This document shows positions 7,935-15,775 of a DNA stretch of 53,776 bases, one piece after another. Position numbers and translations under genes: made by a program. The notes beneath the pieces are model-generated. The model ran no database searches and was not told the origin of the DNA. It worked only from the letters and a program-made list of their open reading frames with translations. The stretch's first letter is position 1. Each line of letters starts with the position of its first letter. Location of the stretch: the NCBI RefSeq assembly GCF_016900095.1, contig NZ_JACJJP010000024.1:1-53776 (forward strand), read 5' to 3'. This stretch comes from Gemmiger formicilis. Its GTDB lineage: Bacteria > Bacillota > Clostridia > Oscillospirales > Ruminococcaceae.

Positions 7935-8008
7935 GATGATACACACTCCTTAACAGTTGCTTAAAGGGGCGGCGGACGGTGTGTTCCGTTCTGCCTTTCT
8001 GTCCCCTA

Positions 8009-8037
8009 GTATACGATGTTCTTTTTACAAGTTAAAT
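8009..8037 (-). promoter_or_regulatory. Candidate promoter of uxuBA
   Basis: Minus strand -10 TATACT (8009-8014) with a weak -35 TTTAAC at 17 bp (8032-8037). A weak -35 suits an activator-dependent promoter, consistent with the divergent AraC-type regulator. No clear pair of activator half-sites was recognised. Confidence 0.5.
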
Positions 8038-8049
8038 TGACGGGATTGC

Positions 8050-8078
8050 TTGAAAGATTGCGAAAATTGCGGTACAAT
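8050..8078 (+). promoter_or_regulatory. Rightward promoter, likely original promoter of the AraC gene
   Basis: TTGAAA (8050-8055), 17-bp spacer, TACAAT (8073-8078), preceded by TTGCGG exactly as in the HAD-gene promoter at 16590-16618. The next rightward gene is the AraC regulator at 8850, about 765 bp away, with a composite repeat element occupying most of the gap. Confidence 0.65.
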
Positions 8079-8150
8079 CAGAAGGTAAGCTCTGCTGTTC
8101 CACCATGTGGATTTTTGCGGCTGCTGTGTGGTTTGTGGGTTGTGTTTTTT

Positions 8151-8805
8151 GGCTTTTCCGGGCAGACGGCTGCCTGCCGTGGGGTTGTCGCTTTTTGGCG
8201 TCAAAAAGCGACGGAAAACCGCCACCGTTTCGACGCGGTGGACGCCGACCAGGGTTTTCAACCCTGGACCCGTGTGCGGCCACCTGACGACGGCCTATTC
8301 ACCGGCCTGGGGGCCGGTGAACAAGGAAATGGATTTAAAACCATTTCCCGGCAGCAGCTGCTGAAGGCTCCCCTGTGTAAGGGGAGCTGGCGGCCGTCAG
8401 GCCGACTGAGGGGTTGGAGACTTGACGGGTTTGCCCGGTAACGGGAAATCAGGCAGGGTTTACAACCCCTCCGCCGCTGCGCGGCACCTCCCCTTACACA
8501 GGGGAGGCCTGGAGGAAGATGCGACTGCGCGGCACATCCCCTTGCACAGGGGAGGCTTTCCGGAAGCGCCATTTTAATCATTTTCCTTGCTCAGGTCCCC
8601 CAGGACCTGAGTAGGCCGTCGGTAGGTGGCCGCATCTTGGGGTCCGGGGCCGCAGCCCCGGCCGGCGGCCGCCGCATCGGAACGGCGGGACTTTTCGCTT
8701 CCTTTTGGTCACAAAAGGAAGGACTCAACGGCAGGCCGCCGCTTGCCAGGAAGTGTACAACCCCTCAGTCGCCTTCGGCGACAGCTCCCCTTACACAGGG
8801 GAGCC
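8151..8805. mobile_element. Composite repeat element B(+)-A(-)-B(-)
   Basis: Left B copy 8187-8329 (stems GTCGCTTTTT..AAAAAGCGAC, CCACCG..CGGTGG, CCAGGGTT..AACCCTGG, TTCACCGGCC..GGCCGGTGAA). A copy in inverted orientation 8366-8508 with an extra R-arm fragment at 8526-8557. Inverted right B copy 8583-8722. A right-arm fragment of A lies outside at 8758-8805. The left outer end resembles GGCTTCTTGGCAAGCGGC only loosely; the right outer end CCGCTTGCCAGGAAG (about 8739-8753) is closer. No open frame here looks like a protein, and no transposase is encoded. Confidence 0.75.
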
Positions 8806-8849
8806 GGTCTCGGCATCCAGTTTTCCCTCATTCCAAGGAGGTCTCCCTC

Positions 8850-9722
8850 ATGTCCACACCCTTCCAGCCTTACACCCGGCGCCAGACCATGATCGCGTCG
8901 GACTTTGAGGTGTACCGCTATCGCAGCACCTACATGAATGAGGTTGCCCTGCATCACCATGATTTTTACGAAATCTATCTGCTGCTGCGGGGCCAGGTGA
9001 GCTATATCGTGGAAAATCACCTGTACAAGATGCGCCCCGGGGACATCATGCTGGTCAGTCCGCTGGAACTGCACCAGGCCCGCATTGCCACCGACACCGA
9101 ACCCTATGAGCGGATCGTGCTGTGGGTGGCGCGGCCCTATCTGGAGCGGCTTTCCAGCGCCCGCACCAGCCTGACCCGGTGTTTTGACACCACCGTGGCC
9201 GGGCACACCAACCTGCTGCGCCTGCCCGGGGCCACCAGCGCGGCCATGCGCCAGAAACTGGAAACCCTGGGGGAGCTCCATGCCCGGCAAGGCTACGGCG
9301 ATGACCTGCTGGCCACCGGGTGCCTGGTTTCCCTGTTGGTGGAGCTGAACCGGGCCGCCGCCGACCGCCGTGGCCAGAACATCGCCGACTGCTCCACCGA
9401 CCGGGTGGTGGACGCGGTGCTCACCTACATCAACGAGCACTACAACGAGCCCCTGACCCTGGACATGCTCTCGGAAAAATTCTTTATCAGCAAATACCAC
9501 CTGCTGCGCAAATTCGACGCCCAGGTGGGCACCACCGTGCACCGGTATATCCTGCAAAAGCGTCTGCTCATTGCCAAGCAGCTGCTGGCCGGGGGCGTGG
9601 CCCCCAACGAGGCCTGCGGCTACTGCGGGTTCGGGGATTACGCCAATTTCTATCGGGCTTTCCGGGGGGAATATGGCACCACGCCCCGGCAATACGCCCA
9701 AACTATTCGCGAACAGGGGTAG
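8850..9722 (+). CDS. AraC family transcriptional regulator
   Basis: A 290-aa regulator. The N-terminal half is a cupin-type sensor domain: HHHDFYEIYLLLRG near residue 30 and RPGDIMLVSPLELHQA near residue 63. The C-terminal 100 residues are an AraC/XylS double helix-turn-helix, with PLTLDMLSEKFFISKYHLLRKF and later GFGDYANFYRAFRGEYGTTPRQY. Sensor domains of this type bind sugars, and the divergent position next to uxuBA makes this the likely regulator of that operon, though the ligand is inferred. The start at 8850 follows AAGGAGG at 8 nt. The frame extends upstream through the repeat element but has no other credible start. Confidence 0.93.
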   Translation: MSTPFQPYTRRQTMIASDFEVYRYRSTYMNEVALHHHDFYEIYLLLRGQVSYIVENHLYKMRPGDIMLVSPLELHQARIATDTEPYERIVLWVARPYLERLSSARTSLTRCFDTTVAGHTNLLRLPGATSAAMRQKLETLGELHARQGYGDDLLATGCLVSLLVELNRAAADRRGQNIADCSTDRVVDAVLTYINEHYNEPLTLDMLSEKFFISKYHLLRKFDAQVGTTVHRYILQKRLLIAKQLLAGGVAPNEACGYCGFGDYANFYRAFRGEYGTTPRQYAQTIREQG

Positions 9723-9919
9723 TTTTTTGGCCAAAACCTCTCAAAAGAAGTATACCACACCCCCTCCCTTCCACGCAAGCACCCCCGCCGGGCCAAGGGC
9801 TGCCCCGCCAAAAATTCCCTGGCAGTTTTTTTGACGCAGCCGTGAAAATTCCCCGGTGAGAAAGCTTTCATTTTTGTACATTATGTCCCCATTTTGTGCA
9901 TAAAATTGCCAAGTTAGGC

Positions 9920-9949
9920 TTGCATAACCCACCGGGTCGGTGCTACAAT
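9920..9949 (+). promoter_or_regulatory. Promoter of the ferredoxin gene
   Basis: TTGCAT (9920-9925), 18-bp spacer, TACAAT (9944-9949). The leader to the ATG is about 108 nt. The rest of 9723-9919 contains no gene. Confidence 0.75.
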
Positions 9950-10063
9950 GATGAAAACGCGGGAGACCGTACCTGTACGGTATTCCGCGTGTCGGCGTAC
10001 CGTCCCACCGTGCAAAGCGGCCGCCGTGCAAAAACACTATGCACGGAGATAAGGAGTATCACC

Positions 10064-10231
10064 ATGGCTCATACCGTTTCCAGCGAATGCGTTGCTTGCG
10101 GCGCCTGCGTTGACACCTGCCCCGTCGGTGCTATCAGCATGGCCGACAAGGCTGTCGTCGATGCCGCTACCTGCATTGATTGCGGCGCTTGCGAAGGCGT
10201 CTGCCCCACCGGTGCCATCCAGCCGGAATAA
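10064..10231 (+). CDS. 2[4Fe-4S] ferredoxin
   Basis: A 55-aa clostridial-type ferredoxin. Two cysteine sets are visible: CVACGACVDTCPVGAI near residue 9 and CIDCGACEGVCPTGAI near residue 37, each giving C-x2-C-x2-C-x3-CP and together holding two [4Fe-4S] clusters. It is a soluble low-potential electron carrier and the natural acceptor for the pyruvate:ferredoxin oxidoreductase encoded at 32745-36284. The start at 10064 follows AAGGAG at 7-8 nt; upstream in-frame codons are in the leader. Its codons are skewed to GGC, TGC and GCT, as in a highly expressed gene. It is monocistronic, with its own promoter and terminator. Confidence 0.97.
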   Translation: MAHTVSSECVACGACVDTCPVGAISMADKAVVDAATCIDCGACEGVCPTGAIQPE

Positions 10232-10253
10232 TCTTCCGACCGAACATGGTTAC

Positions 10254-10292
10254 AAAAGCCCCGTCGTGTTTTTGGCACGGCGGGGCTTTTTG
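10254..10292 (+). terminator. Ferredoxin terminator, probably bidirectional
   Basis: Stem AAAAGCCCCGTCGTG / CACGGCGGGGCTTTT with TTTTTG after it. The mirror T run on the minus strand could also stop transcripts from the converging PIG-V-like gene. Confidence 0.9.
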
Positions 10293-10354
10293 TTTTTTCC
10301 GCAGCCTTCCGGCCGGGAAAATTTTCCACAATTTTTGATTTTCCGGTGAAAAAC

Positions 10355-11605
10355 TCAGTAGATGGGCCCCTGGGCGAAGAATTCCATGGTGTACAGCACC
10401 CCCAGCACCGCCCACAGCACCAGGGCGGCGGCCCGCAGGCCGTTTTTGCGGAAAATCACCGCCGGCAGCACCGGCAGCAGGAAGCAGGCGGCGAAGTACC
10501 GGGGCAGGCTGATGGCCCAGGTGGTTCCCGCCGTGAGGGCGAAGTAGGCCAGGGCGTAGCCCAGGTACTGGGGCGGCAGCCGCCGGGCGGTGAGGGCCAG
10601 CAGCCCCAGCACCAGGAAGATGGCCGCCACCGCCGCCCCGCACAGGTAGAGGGCGGCGGTACGGTTGGAGGTCCACCACTGGGCCATGTACCGCAGATGG
10701 TAGGCCACCGTGTTGGGGAACAGGCCCAGGGCCTGGCCCCAGTGGTCTTTCTGGTAGAAGGCGTACTGGGTGGGGTTGCCGTACACCGCCCAGTTCAGGG
10801 CAAAGTAGAGTCCCAGCCCTGCCGGGGGCCCGGCCACGGCCAGCACCGCCCCGGGGCCGGGGGCGTGCATGTGGCAGCAGGCCCGCCCGATGAGCCAGAT
10901 CAGGGCCAGGCCGCAGAGCAGCCCGCCGGGGGCCCGGGTGAGGGCGGCCAGCAGACCCACCAGCCCGCACAGGGCCCAGTGCTGCCGTTCCAGCAGCAGC
11001 ACGTAGGCGGTGGAGAGGAGCAGGAAGAGGCTTTCGGTCATGGGGGCAAAGAAGAAGAGGCTTCCCGGCCCCACCGCCGTGAAAGCCAGCGCCCACAGGG
11101 CCCGGTGGTGGCCGAACCGCCCGGCCAGCACCAGATAGAGGTTGGCCCCCGCCGCGGCGAACAGCGGTACCTGCACCGCCAGGGCCAGCACCCCCCAGTC
11201 CAGAACGCCCAGGGGGTTGAGCAGCCGCAGCAGGGCGGGAAAGAGCGGGAAGAAGACGATCATCAGGTACTGTTCGGGAAAGGCCTCCCCGGTGCCGTAG
11301 CCGTATTGGGCCAGGTCAATGTAGTGGCGGGCGTCGGTGTTGCCGTAATACTGGGCCTGCAAAGCGGCCAGGGGGTCCAGGTCAGGATAGCGCACCAGGG
11401 CGGCGGTCCAGAACACGGCCTGCCACACCAGGGCGATGAGCAGGCAGACGGCGGCGGCATGGCGCCATTTCCAGCGGGGGCCGGTGTCCCCGGGAGGCAG
11501 CGGGCGCAGGATGGCGGGGCGCAGGGTGCCCGCCACGCACACCCCGGCGCACCACACAAAGAGCAGGACGGCCAGGGCGGGCTGAATCCATGGGATGATT
11601 GACAA
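10355..11605 (-). CDS. PIG-V-like polytopic membrane glycosyltransferase (predicted)
   Basis: A membrane protein of about 416 residues with ten or more hydrophobic segments. The first extracytoplasmic loop has the sequence TDARHYIDLAQYGYGTG near residue 95. It resembles the acidic-residue loop 'D..HY..IA..GY' of the PIG-V/GT-C mannosyltransferase family, in which it carries the catalytic aspartate. FFPLFPALLRLL follows, also typical. Such enzymes use polyprenyl-phosphate sugars outside the membrane; donor and acceptor here are unknown. No ATG is available near the start; TTG at 11605 after GGGGGAAA is the best choice, and the frame upstream of it runs through a terminator and antisense to the next gene. 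It is downstream of efp and the CD1247-type gene, but behind a terminator. Confidence 0.7.
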   Translation of the reverse strand: MSIIPWIQPALAVLLFVWCAGVCVAGTLRPAILRPLPPGDTGPRWKWRHAAAVCLLIALVWQAVFWTAALVRYPDLDPLAALQAQYYGNTDARHYIDLAQYGYGTGEAFPEQYLMIVFFPLFPALLRLLNPLGVLDWGVLALAVQVPLFAAAGANLYLVLAGRFGHHRALWALAFTAVGPGSLFFFAPMTESLFLLLSTAYVLLLERQHWALCGLVGLLAALTRAPGGLLCGLALIWLIGRACCHMHAPGPGAVLAVAGPPAGLGLYFALNWAVYGNPTQYAFYQKDHWGQALGLFPNTVAYHLRYMAQWWTSNRTAALYLCGAAVAAIFLVLGLLALTARRLPPQYLGYALAYFALTAGTTWAISLPRYFAACFLLPVLPAVIFRKNGLRAAALVLWAVLGVLYTMEFFAQGPIY

Positions 11606-11636
11606 GATGGTTTCCCCCTTTTTGGCGGAATACAAA

Positions 11637-11678
11637 AGCGCCCCGGCGCGCCCGCGAAGGGGAGCAGGCCGGAGCGCT
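11637..11678 (-). terminator. Intrinsic terminator after the CD1247-type gene
   Basis: Leftward 11-bp stem AGCGCTCCGGC / GCCGGGGCGCT (one G-T pair) followed by TTTTGT. Loop about 20 nt. Confidence 0.7.
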
Positions 11679-11690
11679 GCAAAGGCAGGA

Positions 11691-12122
11691 TTATTCGTCG
11701 GAGATGGGAATGTTGCCGTTCTCCTCTTCCTCGGGAGCCAGCTCAATGTCGAAAGCGGCGCCGCAGTTGGGGCAGACCAGTTCCTGGTTGAGCAGAGTGT
11801 CCTCGTCCACGGCGGTGACGGCGCCGCAGTTGGGGCAGGTGACCTCGTATTCGGCGTCATCGTCGTCGGACTCGTCTTCCTCGTCCTCGTCGTCGATGCC
11901 GAAGAGGGCGTCGGTCAGATCGTCCATGTCCTCATCGATGGCGTCCAGCTCATCGAACGCCTGGTCCAGCGCCTGGTCATGCTCGGTGACGGTGGCAGCC
12001 ATCGCCTCCAGCAGATCCATCATGGCGGCAATGATCTTGCCGTTCTTGCTGTTGGGGTCAAATTCCATGCCGGTCATCAGGCCGCGGATGTAGGCGGCCT
12101 TGGCGTTCAGGTCCATAGCCAT
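11691..12122 (-). CDS. CD1247-type N-terminal domain and zinc-ribbon protein
   Basis: A 143-aa soluble protein in three parts. An alpha-helical N-terminus (residues 1-70, beginning MAMDLNAKAAYIRGLMTGM) resembles the CD1247 N-terminal domain that is common in Clostridia. A strongly acidic stretch of Asp and Glu follows (about 75-93). The C-terminal zinc ribbon has CPNCG twice, near residues 97 and 118. The function is unknown; family members often sit beside efp, as here, where efp lies 100 bp upstream. The start at 12122 follows AAGGAGG at 9 nt; MDLN two codons later is possible. The role could be regulatory or scaffolding, but nothing in the sequence decides this. Confidence 0.8.
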   Translation of the reverse strand: MAMDLNAKAAYIRGLMTGMEFDPNSKNGKIIAAMMDLLEAMAATVTEHDQALDQAFDELDAIDEDMDDLTDALFGIDDEDEEDESDDDDAEYEVTCPNCGAVTAVDEDTLLNQELVCPNCGAAFDIELAPEEEENGNIPISDE

Positions 12123-12180
12123 AAGGGTTTACCTCCTTTGTTTTGCAAACGGATATGCTGCACCCGCCAGGGGTGCAAAA

Positions 12181-12210
12181 AGCCGGGCGCGGCAGACCCG
12201 CGGCCCGGCT
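12181..12210 (-). terminator. Terminator of efp
   Basis: Leftward stem AGCCGGGC / GCCCGGCT followed by TTTTTG. It lies between efp and the CD1247-type gene, so read-through may set the level of the latter. Confidence 0.75.
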
Positions 12211-12222
12211 CAGGCACATAAA

Positions 12223-12783
12223 TCAGTTGACGCGCTCCATATACTCGCCGGTGCGGGTATCGATGCGGATCTTGTCGCCTTCGTTGATGAACAGGGGCAC
12301 GCGGATTTCGGCGCCGGTCTCAACCTTGGCGGGCTTCAGGGTATTGGTGGCGGTGTTGCCTTTGAAGCCGGGTTCGGTCTCGGTGACTTCCAGCTCGATG
12401 AAGTTGGGGATTTCCACGCTGAAGACCTTGCCCTTGTAGGACAGCAGCTTGCAGACTTCGTTCTCCTTGCAGAACTTGAAGTTTTCCGGCACGTCGGAAG
12501 CGCTGACCGGGATATCGTCGTAGGTCTCGTTATCCATGAAGTGATACAGGCCGCCGTCCTCGTAGCTGTAGGTCACTTCCTTGCGCTCGATGAACGCCTG
12601 GGGGAACTTGGCGGTGGGGTTGTAGCTGGTTTCGACCACGGAACCGGTGATGACGTTCTTGGTCTTGGTGCGCACAAAGGCAGCGCCCTTGCCGGGCTTG
12701 ACATGCTGGAACTCCACAACCTGGAGAACCTGGCCGTCCTGTTCAAAGGTGACGCCGTTACGGAATTCGCCTGCAGAGATCAT
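12223..12783 (-). CDS. efp: Translation elongation factor P
   Basis: A 186-aa EF-P of standard length. It binds between the P and E sites and relieves ribosome stalling at polyproline stretches. Domain I begins [10 protein letters not shown] and holds the loop [10 protein letters not shown] with Lys32 at the tip, the position that is modified in many bacteria. Domain III ends with the family signature region [29 protein letters not shown]. No modification enzyme (EpmA, EarP or YmfI type) is encoded in the window. The start at 12783 follows GGAGGA at 8 nt. The promoter at 12841-12869 gives a short leader, and a terminator follows the gene. Confidence 0.98.
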   Translation of the reverse strand: MISAGEFRNGVTFEQDGQVLQVVEFQHVKPGKGAAFVRTKTKNVITGSVVETSYNPTAKFPQAFIERKEVTYSYEDGGLYHFMDNETYDDIPVSASDVPENFKFCKENEVCKLLSYKGKVFSVEIPNFIELEVTETEPGFKGNTATNTLKPAKVETGAEIRVPLFINEGDKIRIDTRTGEYMERVN

Positions 12784-12840
12784 AAATGGATTCCTCCGAT
12801 TACAGAATTAAGTTGATGCAAATAAAACATACCTGTTGAT

Positions 12841-12869
12841 ATTTTACCCGAAAACTTGGCGTATTGCAA
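12841..12869 (-). promoter_or_regulatory. Promoter of efp
   Basis: Minus strand TTGCAA (12864-12869), 17-bp spacer, TAAAAT (12841-12846). The predicted leader is about 50 nt. Confidence 0.75.
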
Positions 12870-12952
12870 GTGTTTTGAGCCACACAAGCACAAAAAATGG
12901 GGATTGCGGGTGGATTTTTTGCGGCAGAATCGCTGTCTGCACAAGCACGGAC

Positions 12953-13483
12953 CGGCTCCCCTGTGTAAGGGGCGGCTTTGCGGACGAGCCGAGACCGGCT
13001 CCCCTGTGCAAGGGGAGCTGGCGGCCGCAGGCCGACTGAGGGGTTGTAAGCTTGGTGGTGTTGCCCGGTAATGGGAAATCGGGCAAGGTTTACAACCCCT
13101 CCGCCGCTGCGCGGCACCTCCCCTTACACGGGGGAGGCATAGGGAGAAAAAGGCGGCACCTACCCTTGCATAGGGGAGGCTTTTCGGAAGTGCCATTTTA
13201 ATCATTTTCCTTGCTCAGGTCCCCCAGGACCTGAGTAGGCCGTCGCAAGGTGGCCGCACTCCCCGGGTCCAGGGCCGCAGCCCTGGTCGGCGTCCACCGC
13301 GTCGAAACGGTGGGACTTTTCGCTTCCTTTTGGTCACAAAAGGAAGGACTTTCCGTCAAGCACCCGCTTGCCAAGAAGCAAGAGGCAGACCAACCCCTCC
13401 GCCGCTGCGCGGCACCTCCCCTTACACAGGGGAGGCTTAGGGAGAAAAAGGCGGCACCTCTCCCCTTGCACAGGGGAGGCTTT
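12953..13483. mobile_element. Composite repeat locus A(-)-B(-) with A fragments, left B missing
   Basis: A arm fragment 12953-12977; A copy in minus orientation 12996-13138; R-arm fragment 13153-13180; inverted B copy 13207-13346 (stems CTCAGGTCC..GGACCTGAG, CCAGGGC..GCCCTGG, CCACCG..CGGTGG and CTTCCTTTT..AAAAGGAAG). The outer end CCGCTTGCCAAGAAGC is at about 13366. Beyond it lie further A right-arm fragments at 13391-13438 and 13451-13483, the last ending 5 bp before the stop codon of the AP-endonuclease-like gene. Confidence 0.8.
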
Positions 13484-13488
13484 CCTCA

Positions 13489-14352
13489 TCACGCCTCCTC
13501 AAACGCCTTTCGCAAAGTCGCCGCGTCCTCCGCCTGGGTGCCGGCGGATTCGCAGATGAAGGTGGGGTGCAGCCCCCGCTGTTTCAGCAGCTTCATCAGG
13601 GGTTCATGGGGCGGGCCGTACTGGGTGTCCGCAAAGGTCAGGTGCATCTTCTCCCCGCCGTCGGTGTAGGCGATGCGGGAAAAATGGGCGTGGAAGTTTT
13701 TGGCCCGCTCATCCCCCAAAGCCTCCTCCAGCCGGTCCAGCAGGGCGGCGTACCCCTTGCCCTCGGGGTCGGCCAGGTCCTGGCCCCGGCTGCGGGCGTA
13801 CAGATGCCCGAAGTCGATGCAGGGGGTGATGCGCTTGTCCACGGCGCACAGGGCCAGCACCTCGTCCAGGGTGCCCAGCTGGCCCACCTTGCCCATGGTC
13901 TCGGGGCAGAGGATGCAGTCCCCGTACCCCGCCTCGTCCACCGCCTTCTGGGCCCGGGTCAGGGTGTCCATGGCCTTTTCCAGGGCGGCTTCCCGGCTCT
14001 GCTTGCCGCAGGACCCCGCGTGGAAGATCACCCGGCGCCCGCCCATGGCCTTGACGGCGGCACAGCTCTGGAGCAGATAGTCCACGCTGTGCAGGCGCTT
14101 GTCCTCCTCCAGGCTGCTCATACTGATGTAGTAGGGGGCGTGCACCGAAAGCACGATCCCCTGGGCGGCACAGGCGGCGCCCAGTTCGGCGGCACGCTCG
14201 GCACTGATTCGCACCCCCCGGCCGCACTGGTACTCGAAGGCGGTGAGGCCGAAGGAGGAGGTGTAGCGGGCAATGTCCGCCGGGGTCTTGCCGCCGGTGG
14301 CCTTGAAGCTGTCCGACAGGCCCGCCGTGCCGAAACGGGGAGATTCATTCAT
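13489..14352 (-). CDS. AP endonuclease family 2 / endonuclease IV-like TIM-barrel protein
   Basis: A 287-aa protein with the order of metal-binding motifs seen in endonuclease IV: VHAPYYI near residue 71, VIFHAGS near 108, CPETMGK near 148, CIDFGHLYAR near 178, HAHFS near 220 and FICESAGT near 268. These supply His, Glu and Asp ligands for the trinuclear zinc site that cleaves at abasic DNA sites. The N-terminal RFGTAGLSDSF also fits. Related sugar-phosphate isomerases/epimerases share the fold, so the DNA repair role is probable rather than certain. The start overlaps the yqeG stop by 8 nt, so the two are translationally coupled. Its stop codon sits 5 bp from an A-repeat fragment. Confidence 0.82.
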   Translation of the reverse strand: MNESPRFGTAGLSDSFKATGGKTPADIARYTSSFGLTAFEYQCGRGVRISAERAAELGAACAAQGIVLSVHAPYYISMSSLEEDKRLHSVDYLLQSCAAVKAMGGRRVIFHAGSCGKQSREAALEKAMDTLTRAQKAVDEAGYGDCILCPETMGKVGQLGTLDEVLALCAVDKRITPCIDFGHLYARSRGQDLADPEGKGYAALLDRLEEALGDERAKNFHAHFSRIAYTDGGEKMHLTFADTQYGPPHEPLMKLLKQRGLHPTFICESAGTQAEDAATLRKAFEEA

Positions 14353-14854
14353 GGGTCACACCGCCTTTTTCGTAGTATCGGCGCACAAAGGGCTTTTCCA
14401 GCCTGCGCTTGAGGCGCACCACCTTGTTCTTGTCGTGGGGGGTGCGGGGCAGCACATACAGGCACTGGATGCCGTACAGCCCCGCCGCCATCCGGTCGGT
14501 GAAGATCTGGTCCCCCACCATGGCCATGGCGCTGCGGGGCACCCCCAGCCGGTGCCGGGCCACAAACAGCCCCACCGGCAGAGGTTTGCAGGCCAGAGGC
14601 ACAAAGGCCAGGCCCACCCGCCCCGCAAAGGGCCGCACCCGCTTGGCGGTGTTGTTGGACACGATGGTCAGCGAGATACCGGCGGCGCGCATGGTATCCA
14701 GCCAGGCCTGGACGGATTCGTCCAGCTGCTGGCTGCCGTCGCCGGTGAGGGTGTTGTCCACATCCAGCACCAAAGCCCGGATGCCCCGGCTGCGCAGAAA
14801 TTCCGGGGTGATGGATTCCACATGACGGAAGATGATTTCGGGTGTTAGCAGCAT
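14345..14854 (-). CDS. yqeG: YqeG family HAD-IIIA phosphatase
   Basis: A 169-aa HAD hydrolase of the YqeG family. The first motif is LVLDVDNTLT (residues 29-38) with nucleophile Asp31 and general acid Asp33. The second is IVSNN near residue 65, and the third is MVGDQIFTDRMAA near residue 113. Relatives include bacterial YqeG and mitochondrial phosphatidylglycerophosphatases (Gep4/PTPMT-like role), so dephosphorylation of PGP is possible but not shown by the sequence. The length is typical. The start follows AAGGAGCC at 8 nt. It is the first gene of a two-gene unit with the AP-endonuclease-like gene. Confidence 0.9.
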   Translation of the reverse strand: MLLTPEIIFRHVESITPEFLRSRGIRALVLDVDNTLTGDGSQQLDESVQAWLDTMRAAGISLTIVSNNTAKRVRPFAGRVGLAFVPLACKPLPVGLFVARHRLGVPRSAMAMVGDQIFTDRMAAGLYGIQCLYVLPRTPHDKNKVVRLKRRLEKPFVRRYYEKGGVTHE

Positions 14855-14912
14855 GGTGTTGGCTCCTTGGTTGTGATCGGGTATGAACTGATGGAAGATA
14901 TTTGTTTTTTAC

Positions 14913-15363
14913 GGCTTCTTGGCAAGCGGCTGCCTACCGGAGTGTTGTCGCTTTTTGACGCCAAAAAGCGACGGAAAAAGCGCCACCGTTTCGACGCGGT
15001 GGACGCCGACCAGGGCTGCGGCCCTGGACCCGGGGATGCGGCCACCTTACGACGGCCTACTCAGGTCCTGGGGGACCTGAGCAAGGAAGAAATTAAAAAC
15101 CATAAGGGAAAGTCGTTGCCAATCCGGAGTCTGCCATGAGCTGTTGCTGTTGGGCAATGGTATAAAAATCATACCTTGTTCACCGGGCCCCAGCCCGGTG
15201 AATAGGCCGTCCCGGAGGGGTGGCCGCACATGGGTCCAGGGTTGAAAACCCTGGTCGGCGTCCACCGCATCGAAACGGTGGGACTTTTCGCTTCCTTTTG
15301 GTCACAAAAGGAAGGCCCCAACGGCAGACTGCCGTCACCCCGGCAGCCTCCAATCCGCCAAGC
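14913..15363. mobile_element. 'Empty' composite repeat element B(+)-core-B(-)
   Basis: Left end GGCTTCTTGGCAAGCGGC at 14913, B copy 14947-15088, a core of about 85 bp without any A repeat (15089-15173), inverted B copy 15174-15315, and a degenerate right end at about 15346-15363. The left B has the stem-5 variant CTCAGGTCC..GGACCTGAG and the right one TTCACCGGGC..GCCCGGTGAA, so the arms are not simple copies of each other. It fills the gap between yqeG and the rpsU terminator. Confidence 0.8.
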
Positions 15364-15372
15364 AAAAAACAA

Positions 15373-15403
15373 AAAGCAGACCCGCCGCAGCGGATCTGCT
15401 TTG
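15373..15403 (-). terminator. Terminator of rpsU
   Basis: Leftward stem AAAGCAGATCCGC / GCGGGTCTGCTTT followed by TTGTTTTTTG. It begins about 60 bp past the rpsU stop. Confidence 0.85.
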
Positions 15404-15462
15404 CCGTTCCTTTTGTAAACACGGGTCATCAAATGCAGCCATACAGCCGCTTTTGCCGAAAT

Positions 15463-15639
15463 TTACTTATACTTGCGCTTGCGGGCGGCTTCGGACTTCT
15501 TCTTGCGGCGCACAGAAGGCTTCTCATAAGCCTCGCGCTTGCGCACTTCGGCCAGGACACCGCTGCGAGCAGTGCTGCGCTTGAAACGGCGCAGGGCGCT
15601 CTCCAGGGATTCGCCCTCCTTGACACGGATCTCCGACAT
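15463..15639 (-). CDS. rpsU: 30S ribosomal protein bS21
   Basis: A 58-aa basic protein beginning [20 protein letters not shown], the typical bS21 opening, and ending in a lysine/arginine-rich tail ([16 protein letters not shown]). It binds the 30S platform near the anti-Shine-Dalgarno region of 16S rRNA. The start at 15639 has GGGAGGG 7 nt upstream. A longer open frame on the same strand in another phase overlaps it but is a shadow. The gene is monocistronic with a consensus promoter at 15709-15738 and a strong terminator. Confidence 0.97.
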   Translation of the reverse strand: MSEIRVKEGESLESALRRFKRSTARSGVLAEVRKREAYEKPSVRRKKKSEAARKRKYK

Positions 15640-15708
15640 CTTTATCCCTCCCTTGGTCTTTAGACAGGAGTTTGCCGGTCAAAAATTTCTAATCAACCAG
15701 TAAACAAA

Positions 15709-15738
15709 AGTATACTATATGAAAAGGCCGGCTGTCAA
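15709..15738 (-). promoter_or_regulatory. Promoter of rpsU
   Basis: Minus strand TTGACA (15733-15738), 18-bp spacer, TATACT (15709-15714). Confidence 0.85.
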
Positions 15739-15775
15739 CCTCGTTTTCGCCGCTTCGGCGAAATTCGCACAAAGT

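Noticed and set aside
6336-7964. 542-aa plus-strand open frame opposite uxuB
   Set aside because: Antisense shadow of a recognised dehydrogenase; no start site.
8151-8805. Insertion sequence or integron in the repeat loci
   Set aside because: No transposase or integrase is encoded in any locus; the elements are non-coding, so they are recorded only as composite, MITE-like repeats.
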